From: Streptomyces stelliscabiei
GTDB lineage: Bacteria > Actinomycetota > Actinomycetes > Streptomycetales > Streptomycetaceae
Assembly: GCF_014873495.1 (NCBI RefSeq)
Contig: NZ_JADBGF010000001.1
Location: 4,774,001-4,838,000 of the forward strand
Reading direction: 5' to 3'
DNA: 64,000 nt
Part shown: positions 1 to 9,148 of the stretch, piece by piece
Layout: each line of letters starts with the position of its first letter
Position numbering within the stretch: the stretch's first letter is position 1
Position numbers and translations under genes: made by a program
The notes under the pieces: generated by a model
Database searches by the model: none
Seen by the model: only the letters and a program-made list of their open reading frames with translations
Told to the model about the DNA's origin: nothing

Positions 1-259
1 CGGAGACGGTGGAGCCGGCCCAGCCGTGTTCGGCGAGGCAGGACACGGCGGCTTCCAGGAGCCGCTTGCGGGTGACCCGGCTGCGGTCCTGCTTGGGGCC
101 CCGGTCCGCCACCGTGGCGGGTTCGGCGTCGATGTCCGTGCCGGTGCCGGTCTCGGTGCCGGTCACAGTTCCGGTGTCGGTGTCGGTGTCGGTCTCGGTT
201 CCGGTGTCGGTCTCGGTTCCGGTCTCGTCGGATGTGCCCACCGCACTCACAGCACCCAT
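1..259 (-). CDS. TetR-family transcriptional regulator, C-terminal part outside window
   Basis: Reading the minus strand from an ATG at 259-257 gives an open frame running off the window. After about 48 residues it reads PKQDRSRVTRKRLLEAAVSC and continues LAEHGWAGSTVS, the typical first helix and turn of a TetR DNA-binding domain. The start overlaps the last codons of the enoyl-CoA hydratase (stop 247-249), so it is probably translationally coupled as the last visible gene of the operon. Residues about 9-38 are an unusual Thr/Asp/Glu/Gly repeat made by a hexamer-like DNA repeat. It probably represses the operon, as AtuR or LiuQ-type TetR proteins do (inference from position). The ligand domain is not in the window. 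Confidence 0.8.
   Translation of the reverse strand, partial: MGAVSAVGTSDETGTETDTGTETDTDTDTGTVTGTETGTGTDIDAEPATVADRGPKQDRSRVTRKRLLEAAVSCLAEHGWAGSTVS
126..230. repeat. Simple hexamer-like repeat inside the TetR gene
   Basis: Imperfect tandem copies of gtcggt, gtcggtctcggttcc and similar words. In the coding (minus) direction they give alternating Thr with Asp, Glu and Gly. The array lies in frame in the N-terminal extension of the TetR regulator, so length changes in steps of three or six would keep the gene open. Confidence 0.8.
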
Positions 260-993
260 CCCGGTTCCCTTCTTTCGAGGAAGGCCGTCATGCCCTCGCG
301 GGCGTCGGCGGAGGCGAACAGCCGGGACGAGAGCCGGGTCAGTTCGCCCGCGTCCCGGTCGAAGTTCTCCAGCACCTTAGTCGTGAGCAGCTGTTTCGCC
401 TCCGCCAGGGCCCTCGGTGAGGCCCGGCGCAGTCCGTCGAGGACGGGTTCGAGTACGGCGTCGACCTCGGCGCCGGCGTCGGTGATCAGCCCGATGCGGG
501 CGGCTTCGGCGGGGCCGAACTTCTCGCCGGTGAGGTAGTAGCGCGCGAGGGCGCGCGGGTCGGTACGGGGGCGCAGGGTGAGGGAGATGACGGCGGGCGC
601 GACACCGATGCGGACCTCCGTGAGGGCGAAGGTGGCCTCGGGTCCGGCGGCGGCGATGTCGCAGGCCCCGAGCAGGCCGAGCCCGCCCGCCCGGACGTGC
701 CCGGTGACGCGCGCGACGACGGGCTTCGGCAGCTGCAGGAGCTGCCGGAAGAGGTCGACCAGGGCTTGCGGGTCGGGCGGGTCGCGCAGGTCGGCGCCGG
801 CGCAGAAGGTGTTGCCGGTGTGGGTGAGGACGACGGCCCGTACGGCGTCGTCCTTGCCGCACCCGTCCAGGGCGTCGCGGAGTGCGGCGACGAGGGCCGC
901 CGAGAGGGCGTTGCGGTTGGCCGGGGAGTCGAGGGTGAGGGTGGTGATGCCCCGGTGGTGCGCGGTGCGTACGAGGGGTTCGGTGTCCGTCAC
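247..993 (-). CDS. Enoyl-CoA hydratase family protein
   Basis: A 248-residue crotonase-fold protein of normal family length. Oxyanion-hole signatures are FCAGADL at about 63-69 and HVRAGGLG at about 99-106, followed by ACDIAA and TEVRIG (about 125-130). The VRAGG form of the second loop resembles hydratases of carboxylated branched substrates (AtuE, LiuC). Expected reaction: hydration of a glutaconyl-type or carboxygeranoyl-type enoyl-CoA in the cytosol. Its start overlaps the stop of the acyl-CoA ligase gene by four bases (ATGA at 990-993), and its own stop overlaps the TetR start, so it sits within one transcript. The exact substrate cannot be told from sequence. Confidence 0.88.
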   Translation of the reverse strand: MTDTEPLVRTAHHRGITTLTLDSPANRNALSAALVAALRDALDGCGKDDAVRAVVLTHTGNTFCAGADLRDPPDPQALVDLFRQLLQLPKPVVARVTGHVRAGGLGLLGACDIAAAGPEATFALTEVRIGVAPAVISLTLRPRTDPRALARYYLTGEKFGPAEAARIGLITDAGAEVDAVLEPVLDGLRRASPRALAEAKQLLTTKVLENFDRDAGELTRLSSRLFASADAREGMTAFLERREPGWVL

Positions 994-2558
994 AGGCGCT
1001 CCCTGAGTTCGCGGCGGAGGATCTTCCCGGAGGCCGCGCGGGGCACGGCGTCGATGAAGGTGACGTGGCGGACGCGCTTGTAGGGGGCGACGCGTTCGGC
1101 GACGTACATCATGATCTCGCCCTCGGAGAGTTCACGGTCGGTGGGGCGGCGGACGACGAAGGCGTGCGGAACCTCGTTGCCGTCGTCGTTGTAGTGGCCG
1201 ATGACGGCGGCGTCGGCGATGCCGGGGTGGGTGACGAGGAGGGCTTCGAGTTCGGCGGGGGCGACCTGGAACCCCTTGTACTTGATCAGTTCCTTGACGC
1301 GGTCGACGACGTACAGCCAGCCGTCGGCGTCGGTGTGGCCGATGTCGCCGGTGGAGAGCCAGCCGTCGGCGTCGATCATGTCTGCGGTGGCCTGGGGGCG
1401 GCCCAGGTAGCCCTTCATGACCTGGGGGCCCCGGATGACGATCTCGCCCGGTTCGCCGGGGCCGAGGTCCTTGCCGGGGTCGTCGAGGGAGACGATCCGC
1501 ATCTCGGTGCCGGCGATGAGCCTGCCGACGGTGCCGGGGGGCGCGGAGGCGGCCCGGTCGAGGGGCACGATGTGGGAACAGGGGGACAGTTCGGTCATGC
1601 CGTAGCCCTGGACGACGGGCGGCAGGCCGAGGCGGGCGGAGCAGGCGGCGGCGAGCTTCGCGTCGAGGGGTGCGGCGGCGGAGAGGATGTGCCGGACCGT
1701 GGAGAGGTCGTGTCGTTCGGCCGCCGGGTGCTTGGCGAGGGCGAGGACGATCGGCGGGGCCACGTAGAGGTGGGTGATGCGGTGCCGGACGATCGCGGCG
1801 AGGTAGCTCTCCAGGTCGAAGCGGGGCAGGACGACGACCGTGGCACCGAGTCGCAGCGGGGCGTTCATCAGGGCGGTGAGCCCGTAGATGTGGAAGAACG
1901 GCAGGACGGCGAGGATGCGGTCGCCGGGGCCCGCCGGCATGACCGGTTCGAGCTGGGCGAGGTTGGTGGCGATGGACCGGTGGGTGAGCATGACGCCCTT
2001 GGGGACGCCGGTGGTGCCGGAGGAGTACGGCAGGACCGCCACGTCCGTGCCCGGGTCGATGTCGACGGCCGGTTCGGGTGCCGCACCGGCGAGCATGTCG
2101 ATCAGTGAGCGGTGCCCGGGGGCGCTGTCGCAGACGAAGATCTCCCGTATGCCGCCGACGCGTTCGGCGGCGGCGCGGGCGGTCTGCAGCAGCGGCGAGA
2201 CGGTGACGATCCAGCTCGCCCCCGAGTCCCGCAGCTGGGTGGCCAGCTCGCCGGGGGTGGCCAGCGGGTGCGCGGTGGTGACCGTGGCGCCCGCGCGGGT
2301 GGCCGCGTAGAACGCCGTCGGGTAGGCGATCGTGTTGGGGCTGTGCAGGGCGAGGACGTCGCCCTTGCGGACGCCCGCCTCGGCGAACGCGGCGGCGAGG
2401 CGCCGGTGGAAGCGGTCCACCTGCTCGTAGGTGAGGGTCGTGCCGTCGACGCCGTCGATCAGCGCGGGCAGGTCGCCGAACTCGGCGGCACGGGCCAGTA
2501 CGGCGTCGTGGATGGGGAGTTCGACGGGTGGGACGTCTGCGTACTCGCTGCGGAACAT
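990..2558 (-). CDS. 4-coumarate-CoA ligase family acyl-CoA synthetase
   Basis: A 522-residue AMP-forming ligase. The phosphate-binding loop is SSGTTGVPKG (about 179-188), the adenylate motif GYGMTE (about 318-323), the hinge region STGDIGHTDADGWLYVVDR, and the C-terminal catalytic lysine lies in PRAASGKILRREL near residue 512. It activates a carboxylic acid to its CoA thioester, presumably the entry step of the pathway encoded by the operon. A GGAGGAA ribosome site lies just ahead of the ATG at 2558. A gap of 66 bases separates it from the acyl-CoA dehydrogenase upstream. It corresponds in role to AtuH of Pseudomonas (inference). Confidence 0.9.
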   Translation of the reverse strand: MFRSEYADVPPVELPIHDAVLARAAEFGDLPALIDGVDGTTLTYEQVDRFHRRLAAAFAEAGVRKGDVLALHSPNTIAYPTAFYAATRAGATVTTAHPLATPGELATQLRDSGASWIVTVSPLLQTARAAAERVGGIREIFVCDSAPGHRSLIDMLAGAAPEPAVDIDPGTDVAVLPYSSGTTGVPKGVMLTHRSIATNLAQLEPVMPAGPGDRILAVLPFFHIYGLTALMNAPLRLGATVVVLPRFDLESYLAAIVRHRITHLYVAPPIVLALAKHPAAERHDLSTVRHILSAAAPLDAKLAAACSARLGLPPVVQGYGMTELSPCSHIVPLDRAASAPPGTVGRLIAGTEMRIVSLDDPGKDLGPGEPGEIVIRGPQVMKGYLGRPQATADMIDADGWLSTGDIGHTDADGWLYVVDRVKELIKYKGFQVAPAELEALLVTHPGIADAAVIGHYNDDGNEVPHAFVVRRPTDRELSEGEIMMYVAERVAPYKRVRHVTFIDAVPRAASGKILRRELRERL

Positions 2559-2624
2559 GGTTCCTCCTCGTGCGCTCCGGCTCGTGACGCCGCGCTCCGG
2601 CGACGTGGGGCGGCGCCCGGCGGC

Positions 2625-3788
2625 TCAGTACGACTTCGGCAGGCCCAGGGTCTGGTGGGAGACGTAGTTGAGAATCATCTCCCGGCTCACCGGCGCGATA
2701 CGAGACACGCGCGCCGCCGTTATCAGCGAGGCGAGGCCGAACTCGGCCGTGAGGCCGTTGCCGCCGAGGGTGTGCACGGCCTGGTCGACGGCCTTCACAC
2801 AGGCCTCCCCCGCCGCGTACTTGGCCATGTTGGCAGCCTCGCCGGCCGCCACGTCGTCGCCGGCGTCGTAGAGGTGGGCCGCCTTCTGCATCATCAGGCG
2901 GGCCAGTTCGAGTTCGATGTGGGACTGGGCGAGGGGGTGGGCGATGGCCTGGTGGGCGCCGATGGGCTGCCCCCAGACGGTGCGTTCGCGGGCGTAGTCG
3001 ACGGCCCGGGCGAGGGCGTACCTGGCCATGCCGATCGCGAAGGCGGCGGTCATGATCCGCTCCGGGTTGAGGCCGGCGAACAGCTGGAGGAGACCGGCGT
3101 TCTCGTCGCCGACCAGGGCGTCGGCGGGGAGCCGGATGTCGTCGAAGGTCAGCTCGAACTGCTTCTCAGCGGCGCGGAGTTCCATGTCGATCGGGCGGTA
3201 CGCGAAGCCGGGGGTGTCGGTGGGGACGATGAAGAGGCAGGGCTTGAGGGTGCCGGTGCGGGCGTCCTCGGTGCGGCCCACGACGAGGACGGCGTCGGCC
3301 CTGTCGACGCCGGAGATGAAGACCTTGCGGCCGGTGAGCAGCCAGTCCCCGGTCTCGTCCCGGCGGGCCGTGGTGGTGATGCGGTGGCTGTTGGAGCCGG
3401 CGTCGGGTTCGGTGATGCCGAAGGCCATGAGGCGGGTGCCGTTCGCCAGCACGGGCAGCCAGGCCTGTCGCTGGGCCTCGGTGCCGAAGCGGGCGATGAC
3501 CGTGCCGCAGATGGCCGGTGACACGATCATCATGAGCAGGGGGCAGCCCGCGGCGCCGAGTTCCTCCAGGACGATGGAGAGTTCGGCGATGCCGCCGCCT
3601 CCGCCGTCGTACTCCTCGGGGAGGTTGACGCCCAGGTAGCCGAGTTTGGCCGCCTCGGACCAGAGTTCGTCGGGGTGGCGGCCCTCTTTGTTGATCGTGG
3701 TGATGTAGTCGCGGCCGTAGCGTTTGCCGAGGGCGGAGACGGCGGCTCGGAGGGCTTTGTGCTCTTCGGATTCGAGGACCGGGGACAT
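2625..3788 (-). CDS. Acyl-CoA dehydrogenase
   Basis: A 387-residue flavoprotein of standard length, with the N-terminal helical domain, the mid-domain signature FGITEPDAGSNS, and the C-terminal helices ending in QTLGLPKSY. It should introduce the alpha,beta double bond in an acyl-CoA before carboxylation, passing electrons to ETF. AGGAG lies eight bases before the ATG. In the Atu and Liu pathways this step is AtuD (citronellyl-CoA) or LiuA (isovaleryl-CoA); sequence alone does not decide. It follows the biotin carboxylase gene after a 109-base gap with hairpin-forming repeat DNA, the largest break inside this operon. Confidence 0.9.
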   Translation of the reverse strand: MSPVLESEEHKALRAAVSALGKRYGRDYITTINKEGRHPDELWSEAAKLGYLGVNLPEEYDGGGGGIAELSIVLEELGAAGCPLLMMIVSPAICGTVIARFGTEAQRQAWLPVLANGTRLMAFGITEPDAGSNSHRITTTARRDETGDWLLTGRKVFISGVDRADAVLVVGRTEDARTGTLKPCLFIVPTDTPGFAYRPIDMELRAAEKQFELTFDDIRLPADALVGDENAGLLQLFAGLNPERIMTAAFAIGMARYALARAVDYARERTVWGQPIGAHQAIAHPLAQSHIELELARLMMQKAAHLYDAGDDVAAGEAANMAKYAAGEACVKAVDQAVHTLGGNGLTAEFGLASLITAARVSRIAPVSREMILNYVSHQTLGLPKSY

Positions 3789-3897
3789 GTGAGGGCTCCT
3801 AAGGGGGAGGGTCCGTTCGTCGGGAGGAGGGTGCGGGTTCGTGGGGGCTTGTCGCGCTCGCGCGGCGGAGCCGCATATCGATACGGCCCCGCGCCCC
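3789..3897. repeat. Intra-operon gap with degenerate GC-rich repeat
   Basis: No gene. Contains gtgggggcttgtcgcgct and ccccgcgcccctcagcgggg, parts of the dispersed intergenic repeat seen elsewhere in the window, here split by the palindrome-like gcggagccgcatatcgatacggcc. It could form a hairpin in the operon mRNA and change expression of the last four genes relative to the first four (inference). Confidence 0.5.
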
Positions 3898-5769
3898 TCA
3901 GCGGGGCTGCTCCTCGACCATGGCCAAGAGGGCGCCCATCTCCACCTGCTGGCCAGGCACCACGTGCAGGGCGGTCAGCGTGCCCGTCGCCGGGGCCGTG
4001 ATCCTGTGTTCCATCTTCATCGCCTCCAGCCAGAGGAGGGGCTGACCCGCCTGTACGGCCGACCCGGGTCTCAGGTCCTGCGCCAGGCGGACGACCGTGC
4101 CCGGCATGGGGGCCAGGAGGGAACCGGGGGCGTGCTCGGTGGTGGAGTCGGGGAAGCGGGGCAGGGCGGTGAGGGTCGTGGCGTCGACGTGGATCCGGTC
4201 GCCGTACCGTGCGACCTCGAACCTCCGCCGCACACCGTCGACTTCGAGCACGACGAGGCGGGTGTCCGCGTGGACGACCCGGACGCCGTCCGCCTCCGGG
4301 CCGTTCCTGGTGTGCCGGTAGCGGACCTCGTGCTCGTCCCCCGCCATCACGTACCGCTTGACCTGGGGCTGGGACGGCAGATTGCGCCAGCCTCCGAAGC
4401 GGGGGTCGCCCCCGGAGGCGGCGTCGGCCAGGGCGGCGGCCAGCGGGGCGTGCGGATCGGGGGCGGGGGCCGTGAGGCCGGCGAGGTGGCGGTCGTAGAA
4501 GCCGGTGTCCATACGGGCCGACGTGAACTCCTCGTGGCGCAGGGAGTTCACCAGCAGCGCCCTGTTCGTGGCCGGGCCGTGGATCGTGGCCCGCTCCAGG
4601 GCGCCCGCCAGCCTGCGGACGGCCTCCGCGCGGGTGGGGGCGTGGACGACGGCCTTGGCGAGCATGGGGTCGTAGTGGACGCCGATGGTGTCGCCGTCCT
4701 CGTAGCCGGTGTCCAGGCGGACCCCGGGCACGGACAGGCGGTGCAGGACGCCCGTCTGCGGGGCCCAGTCGTGTGCCGGGTCCTCGGCGTACAGGCGGGC
4801 CTCGATCGCGTGGCCGCGTGCGGGCGGGGGGCCGACCGGGAGGGCGTGGCCCTCTGCGACGCGGATCTGTTCGGCGACCAGGTCGAGGCCGAAGACGGCT
4901 TCCGTGACCGGGTGTTCGACCTGGAGGCGGGTGTTCATCTCCAGGAAGTGGGCCCTGCCGTCGGCGACGAGGAACTCGACCGTGCCCGCGCCGACGTAGG
5001 AGACGGCTCGGGCGGAGCGTACGGCCAGGGTGTGGAGTTCCTCGGTGAGTTCGCCGGAGAGGGCGGGGGCCGGGGCCTCCTCGACGACCTTCTGGTGGCG
5101 GCGCTGGAGGGAGCAGTCGCGGGTGCCCAGGGGCCAGATCGTGCCGTGGGTGTCGGCGAGGATCTGGACCTCGACGTGGCGGCCGTTCTCGACGTAGGGC
5201 TCGACGAAGACCTCGCCGTCGCCGAAGGCGCTCGCGGCCTCGGCGCGGGCGCTCTCCAGTGCCGCGTCCAGGTCGTCGAGGTGACGGACCACGCGCATGC
5301 CGCGTCCGCCGCCGCCCGCGGCGGCCTTCACCAGGACCGGCAGGTCGTCCTCGGTGACCTTGTGGAGGGGGGCCAGACCCATGAGTTCCTTGGCACGGGT
5401 CTTGGACGCCATGGCTTCGATCGCCTCGGGGGCCGGGCCGATCCAGGTGAGGCCCGCGTCCAGGACCTGGCGGGCGAAGCCGGGGTTCTCGGAGAGGAAG
5501 CCGTAGCCGGGGTGGACGGCGTCGGCGCCGGCCGCGAGGGCGGCCTTCACGATGAGGTCGCCCCGCAGGTAGGTGTCGGCGGGGGCCGCGCCCGGCAGTC
5601 GCACGGCCGCGTCGGCCGTACGGGTGTGCAGGGCGCTCTCGTCGGCGTCGGAGTGCACGGCGACCGTCCGGATGCCCAGCTCACGGCAGGTGCGGAAGAT
5701 CCGGCAGGCGATCTCGCCCCGGTTGGCCACCAGGAGGGAAGTGATCAGGGAAGTTTGCACGAGCCTCAC
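3898..5769 (-). CDS. Acyl-CoA carboxylase alpha subunit (biotin carboxylase plus biotin carrier)
   Basis: Biotin carboxylase domain (LLVANRGEIA start, glycine-rich ATP loop KAAAGGGGRGMRV, CSLQRRHQKVVEE), then a linker region and a biotinyl domain with EAMKMEH near residue 582-588. Length about 623 residues fits the alpha subunits of methylcrotonyl-CoA or geranyl-CoA carboxylases. Start is uncertain: GTG at 5769 overlaps the stop of the carboxyltransferase gene, and a second GTG at 5760 gives VQTSLITSLL. An upstream ATG at 5835 would overlap the previous gene more and precedes the conserved start by 30 residues, so I rejected it. It pairs with the carboxyltransferase encoded immediately upstream. 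Confidence 0.9.
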   Translation of the reverse strand: MRLVQTSLITSLLVANRGEIACRIFRTCRELGIRTVAVHSDADESALHTRTADAAVRLPGAAPADTYLRGDLIVKAALAAGADAVHPGYGFLSENPGFARQVLDAGLTWIGPAPEAIEAMASKTRAKELMGLAPLHKVTEDDLPVLVKAAAGGGGRGMRVVRHLDDLDAALESARAEAASAFGDGEVFVEPYVENGRHVEVQILADTHGTIWPLGTRDCSLQRRHQKVVEEAPAPALSGELTEELHTLAVRSARAVSYVGAGTVEFLVADGRAHFLEMNTRLQVEHPVTEAVFGLDLVAEQIRVAEGHALPVGPPPARGHAIEARLYAEDPAHDWAPQTGVLHRLSVPGVRLDTGYEDGDTIGVHYDPMLAKAVVHAPTRAEAVRRLAGALERATIHGPATNRALLVNSLRHEEFTSARMDTGFYDRHLAGLTAPAPDPHAPLAAALADAASGGDPRFGGWRNLPSQPQVKRYVMAGDEHEVRYRHTRNGPEADGVRVVHADTRLVVLEVDGVRRRFEVARYGDRIHVDATTLTALPRFPDSTTEHAPGSLLAPMPGTVVRLAQDLRPGSAVQAGQPLLWLEAMKMEHRITAPATGTLTALHVVPGQQVEMGALLAMVEEQPR

Positions 5770-7364
5770 ATCCGGAAGACGCCGAAGCCACCGCGTGCGC
5801 CCTCGTAGGGCGCCGTGTGGATCGCGGACAGGCACAGGCCGAGGACGGTACGGGTGTCACGGGGGTCGATGACCCCGTCGTCGTACAGCCGCCCGGACAG
5901 GAACATCGGCAGGGACTCGGACTCGATCTGCCGCTCCACCATCGCGCGCAGCGCGGCGTCGGCGTCCTCGTCGTACGGCTGTCCCTTCGCCGCGGCCGAC
6001 TGGCGGGCCACGATCGACAGGACGCCGGCGAGCTGCTGCGGGCCCATCACCGCCGACTTGGCGCCGGGCCAGGCGAAGAGGAAGCGGGGGTCGAAGGCGC
6101 GCCCGCACATGCCGTAGTGGCCGGCGCCGTACGAGGCGCCCGTCAGGACGGACAGGTGGGGCACCCGGCTGTTGCTCACCGCGTTGATCATCATCGCGCC
6201 GTGCTTGATGATGCCGCCCTGCTCGTACTCCCTGCCGACCATGTAGCCGGTGGTGTTGTGGAGGAAGAGGAGCGGGATGTCGCGCTGGTTGGCGAGCTGG
6301 ATGAACTGGGCCGCCTTCTGGGACTCCTCGCTGAAGAGGACCCCGCGGGCGTTGGCGAGGATGCCGACCGGGTAGCCGTGCAGGGTGGCCCAGCCGGTGC
6401 TGAGGCTGGTGCCGTAAAGGGGCTTGAACTCGTCGAAGTCGGAGGCGTCGACGATCCGCGCGATCACCTCGCGGGGGTCGAACGGTGTGCGGAGGTCGCC
6501 GGGGACGAGGCCCAGCAGTTCCTCCGGGTCGTACTTCGGGGGCGCGGCCGGGGCCGGGTCGGCGTAGGCCTTGCGGTGGTTGAGGCGGGCGACGACCCGG
6601 CGGGCCTGGCGGAGGGCGTCGGGCTCGTCGACGGCGAAGTGGTCGGCGAGGCCCGACACGCGCGCGTGCATCTCGGCGCCGCCCAGCGACTCGTCGTCGC
6701 TCTCCTCGCCGGTGGCCATCTTCACCAGGGGCGGCCCGCCGAGGAACACCTTCGCCCGCTCCTTGACCATGATCACGTGGTCGGACATCCCGGGGACGTA
6801 GGCCCCGCCGGCGGTGGAGTTGCCGAAGACGACGGCGATGGTGGGGATGCCGGCGGCGGACAGGCGGGTGAGGTCGCGGAAGATCGCTCCCCCGGGGATG
6901 AAGATCTCCTTCTGCGAGGGGAGGTCGGCCCCGCCGGACTCCACCAGGCTGATGCAGGGCAGGCGGTTGGCGAGCGCGATGTCGTTCGCCCGCAGCGCCT
7001 TCTTCAGGCTCCACGGGTTGCTCGCGCCGCCGCGCACGGTCGGGTCGTTCGCGGTGATCAGGCACTCGACGCCCTCGACGGTCCCGATGCCGGTGACGAG
7101 GGAGGCGCCGACCGCGTACTCGCTGCCCCAGGCGGCGAGCGGGGACAGCTCCAGGAAGGGCGTGTCCGGGTCGAGGAGCAGTTCGATGCGCTCGCGGGCG
7201 AGCAGCTTGCCGCGCCCCCGGTGCCTGGCGACGTACTTCTCGCCGCCGCCCGCGAGGGCCTTGGCGTGCTCGGCGTCGAGTTCGGCGAGCCTCGCGAGCA
7301 TGGCCTCGCGGTTCGCGGTGTGGTCGGGGGCGCCCGGGTCGAGGGCGGAGCTGAGGACGGTCAC
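5766..7364 (-). CDS. Acyl-CoA carboxylase carboxyltransferase (beta) subunit
   Basis: A 532-residue carboxyltransferase with both crotonase-type halves: GGASNPWSLKKALRAND and GGAIFRDLTRLSAAGIPTIAV in the N half, and LFLHNTTGYMVGREYEQGGI and KSAVMGPQQLAGVLSIV in the C half. The length matches methylcrotonyl/geranyl-CoA carboxylase beta chains rather than shorter or longer AccD forms. The GTG start at 7364 has GGAGG seven bases before it and overlaps the stop of the AtuA-like gene as GTGA. Transfers carboxyl from biotin on the alpha subunit to an unsaturated acyl-CoA. Substrate (geranyl-, methylcrotonyl- or other) is undecided. Confidence 0.9.
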   Translation of the reverse strand: MTVLSSALDPGAPDHTANREAMLARLAELDAEHAKALAGGGEKYVARHRGRGKLLARERIELLLDPDTPFLELSPLAAWGSEYAVGASLVTGIGTVEGVECLITANDPTVRGGASNPWSLKKALRANDIALANRLPCISLVESGGADLPSQKEIFIPGGAIFRDLTRLSAAGIPTIAVVFGNSTAGGAYVPGMSDHVIMVKERAKVFLGGPPLVKMATGEESDDESLGGAEMHARVSGLADHFAVDEPDALRQARRVVARLNHRKAYADPAPAAPPKYDPEELLGLVPGDLRTPFDPREVIARIVDASDFDEFKPLYGTSLSTGWATLHGYPVGILANARGVLFSEESQKAAQFIQLANQRDIPLLFLHNTTGYMVGREYEQGGIIKHGAMMINAVSNSRVPHLSVLTGASYGAGHYGMCGRAFDPRFLFAWPGAKSAVMGPQQLAGVLSIVARQSAAAKGQPYDEDADAALRAMVERQIESESLPMFLSGRLYDDGVIDPRDTRTVLGLCLSAIHTAPYEGARGGFGVFRM

Positions 7365-9148
7365 GGGTGTACCTCCGCGGGGTCCGGGCGGTCGGCGGCG
7401 GGCGCCGGCAGGAGCGTCTGCGGTATGTCCAGGTGGCGAGAGCGCAGCCATTCGCCGAGGGCCTTGGCCTGCGGGTCGAAACGGGCCTGCGAGGCGACAC
7501 CCTCGCCGAGGATGCCGACGATCTCGAAGTTGAGGGCGCGCAGGTCGGGGAGCGTGTGCCGGGTGACGGGCAGACCGGCCGTCTCCGGGAGGAGTGCGCG
7601 CAGGAGGTCGGTGGTGAGGGTGTGGGCCAGCCACCGCCAGGCGTCGTCCGTACGGGCCCAGACGCCGATGTTGGCGTTGCCGCCCTTGTCGCCGCTGCGG
7701 GCGCCGGCGACGAGGCCGAGGGGTGCGCGGCGCACCGGGCCCGGGGGCAGCGGCTCCGGGAGGGGCGGGTCGTCGACCGGCCGCAGGACGAGGGCGTCGG
7801 GGGCCGGGGCCACGGGGACCCGGCGGCCGTCGTGCAGGACCGCCGTGTGGGCGACGGCGCCCTGGTCGACGTACGCCGCCTCGAAGACCCCGTAGGGCGC
7901 GCCCCTTCCGGGTGGGGCCAGGACGTGGAAGCCGGGGTAGCTGGCGAGGGCCAGCTCCACGGCGGCGCCGCTGAGGGCGCGGCCGACGGTGGTCTCGTCG
8001 GTGTCGCGGACGACGAGGTGGAGGAGGGCGCTGGCGGTCTCCTCGGTACGGGCGTCCGCGTGGTCGGTGCGGGCCAGCTCCCAGTCGACGTGCGCGGGGC
8101 GGGACTTGGCGGCGGCGAGCGCGGTCTCCAGCTGGTCGCGGACGAGGGCGGCCTTGCGCTCGATGTCCAGGCCGGTCAGCACGAAGGTGACCTCGTTGCG
8201 GAAGCCGCCGAGCCGGTTGAGGCCGACCTTGAGGGTGGGCGGCGGGGCCTCGCCGCGTACGCCCTCGACGCGGACGCGGTCGGGGCCGTCCTGGGTGAGC
8301 CTGATCGTGTCGAGGCGGGCGGTGACGTCCGGGCCCGCGTACCGGGCGCCGCCGGTCTCGTAGAGCAGCTGGGCGGTGACCGTGCCGATGTCGACGAGGC
8401 CGCCGGTGCCGGGGTGCTTGGTGATGACGGCCGAGCCGTCGGCGTGCAGTTCGGCGAGGGGGAAGCCGGGGCGGGCGGTGCCGACCTCGCCGAAGAAGGC
8501 GTAGTTGCCGCCGGTGGCCTGAGTGCCGCACTCCAGTACGTGTCCGGCGACGACCGCGCCCGCGAGCCGGTCGTACTCCCCCGGGCCCCAGCCGAAGTGG
8601 GCGGCGGCGGGCCCGGTGACCAGGGCCGCGTCCGTGACCCGGCCGGTGACCACGACGTCGGCGCCCTCGCGCAGACAGGCCGCGATACCGAAGCCGCCGA
8701 GGTAGGCGTGGGCGGCGAGGCTGCCGGGGTGCAGGGCGGTGAGGTCGTCGCCCTCGACGTGCGCGACGCGGACGGGGACGCCGAACCGGTCGGCCAGCTT
8801 CCGTACGGCGTCGGCGAGCCCGGCGGGGTTGAGCCCGCCGGCGTTGGCGACGATCCGTACGCCCCGCTCCCGGGCCAGTCCCAGGCACTCCTCCAGCTGG
8901 CGCAGGAAGGTGCGGGCGTACCCGGCGGTGGGGTCCTTCAGGCGGTCGCGGCCGAGGATGAGCATGGTCAGTTCGGCGAGGTAGTCGCCGGTGAGGACGT
9001 CGAGTTCGCCGCCGGTGAGCATCTCGCTCATCGCGTCGAAGCGGTCGCCGTAGAAGCCGGAGGCGTTGCCGATGCGGAGGGGGGTGGCCGGTGTCGGCGC
9101 CGCTGCCGTGGCTGCCGCCGCTGCCGTGGCTGGCGTGGCTGGCGTCAC
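7361..9148 (-). CDS. AtuA-like protein (DUF1446, acyclic terpene utilisation)
   Basis: About 595 residues. After a short alanine/threonine-rich leader comes LRIGNASGFYGDRFDAMSEM, the hallmark start of the DUF1446/AtuA family, and later GDYLAELTMLILG, ARERGVRIVANAGGLNP and a C-terminal portion with GARSGDKGGNANIGVWART. AtuA is required for citronellol/geraniol use in Pseudomonas, but its chemistry is not established as far as I know. The GTG at 9148 is chosen because it overlaps the previous stop (GTGA) and has GGAGA eight bases upstream; the longer frame upstream is not conserved-looking. Presence with a carboxylase pair is the main argument for an Atu-like pathway. Confidence 0.85.
   Translation of the reverse strand: MTPATPATAAAAATAAAPTPATPLRIGNASGFYGDRFDAMSEMLTGGELDVLTGDYLAELTMLILGRDRLKDPTAGYARTFLRQLEECLGLARERGVRIVANAGGLNPAGLADAVRKLADRFGVPVRVAHVEGDDLTALHPGSLAAHAYLGGFGIAACLREGADVVVTGRVTDAALVTGPAAAHFGWGPGEYDRLAGAVVAGHVLECGTQATGGNYAFFGEVGTARPGFPLAELHADGSAVITKHPGTGGLVDIGTVTAQLLYETGGARYAGPDVTARLDTIRLTQDGPDRVRVEGVRGEAPPPTLKVGLNRLGGFRNEVTFVLTGLDIERKAALVRDQLETALAAAKSRPAHVDWELARTDHADARTEETASALLHLVVRDTDETTVGRALSGAAVELALASYPGFHVLAPPGRGAPYGVFEAAYVDQGAVAHTAVLHDGRRVPVAPAPDALVLRPVDDPPLPEPLPPGPVRRAPLGLVAGARSGDKGGNANIGVWARTDDAWRWLAHTLTTDLLRALLPETAGLPVTRHTLPDLRALNFEIVGILGEGVASQARFDPQAKALGEWLRSRHLDIPQTLLPAPAADRPDPAEVHP

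Noticed and set aside
2112..3521. Long plus-strand open frame (469 codons) opposite ligase and dehydrogenase
   Set aside because: Gly/Val/Asp/Glu-rich composition typical of antisense frames in GC-rich genes; no motifs, and both opposite genes are clear.
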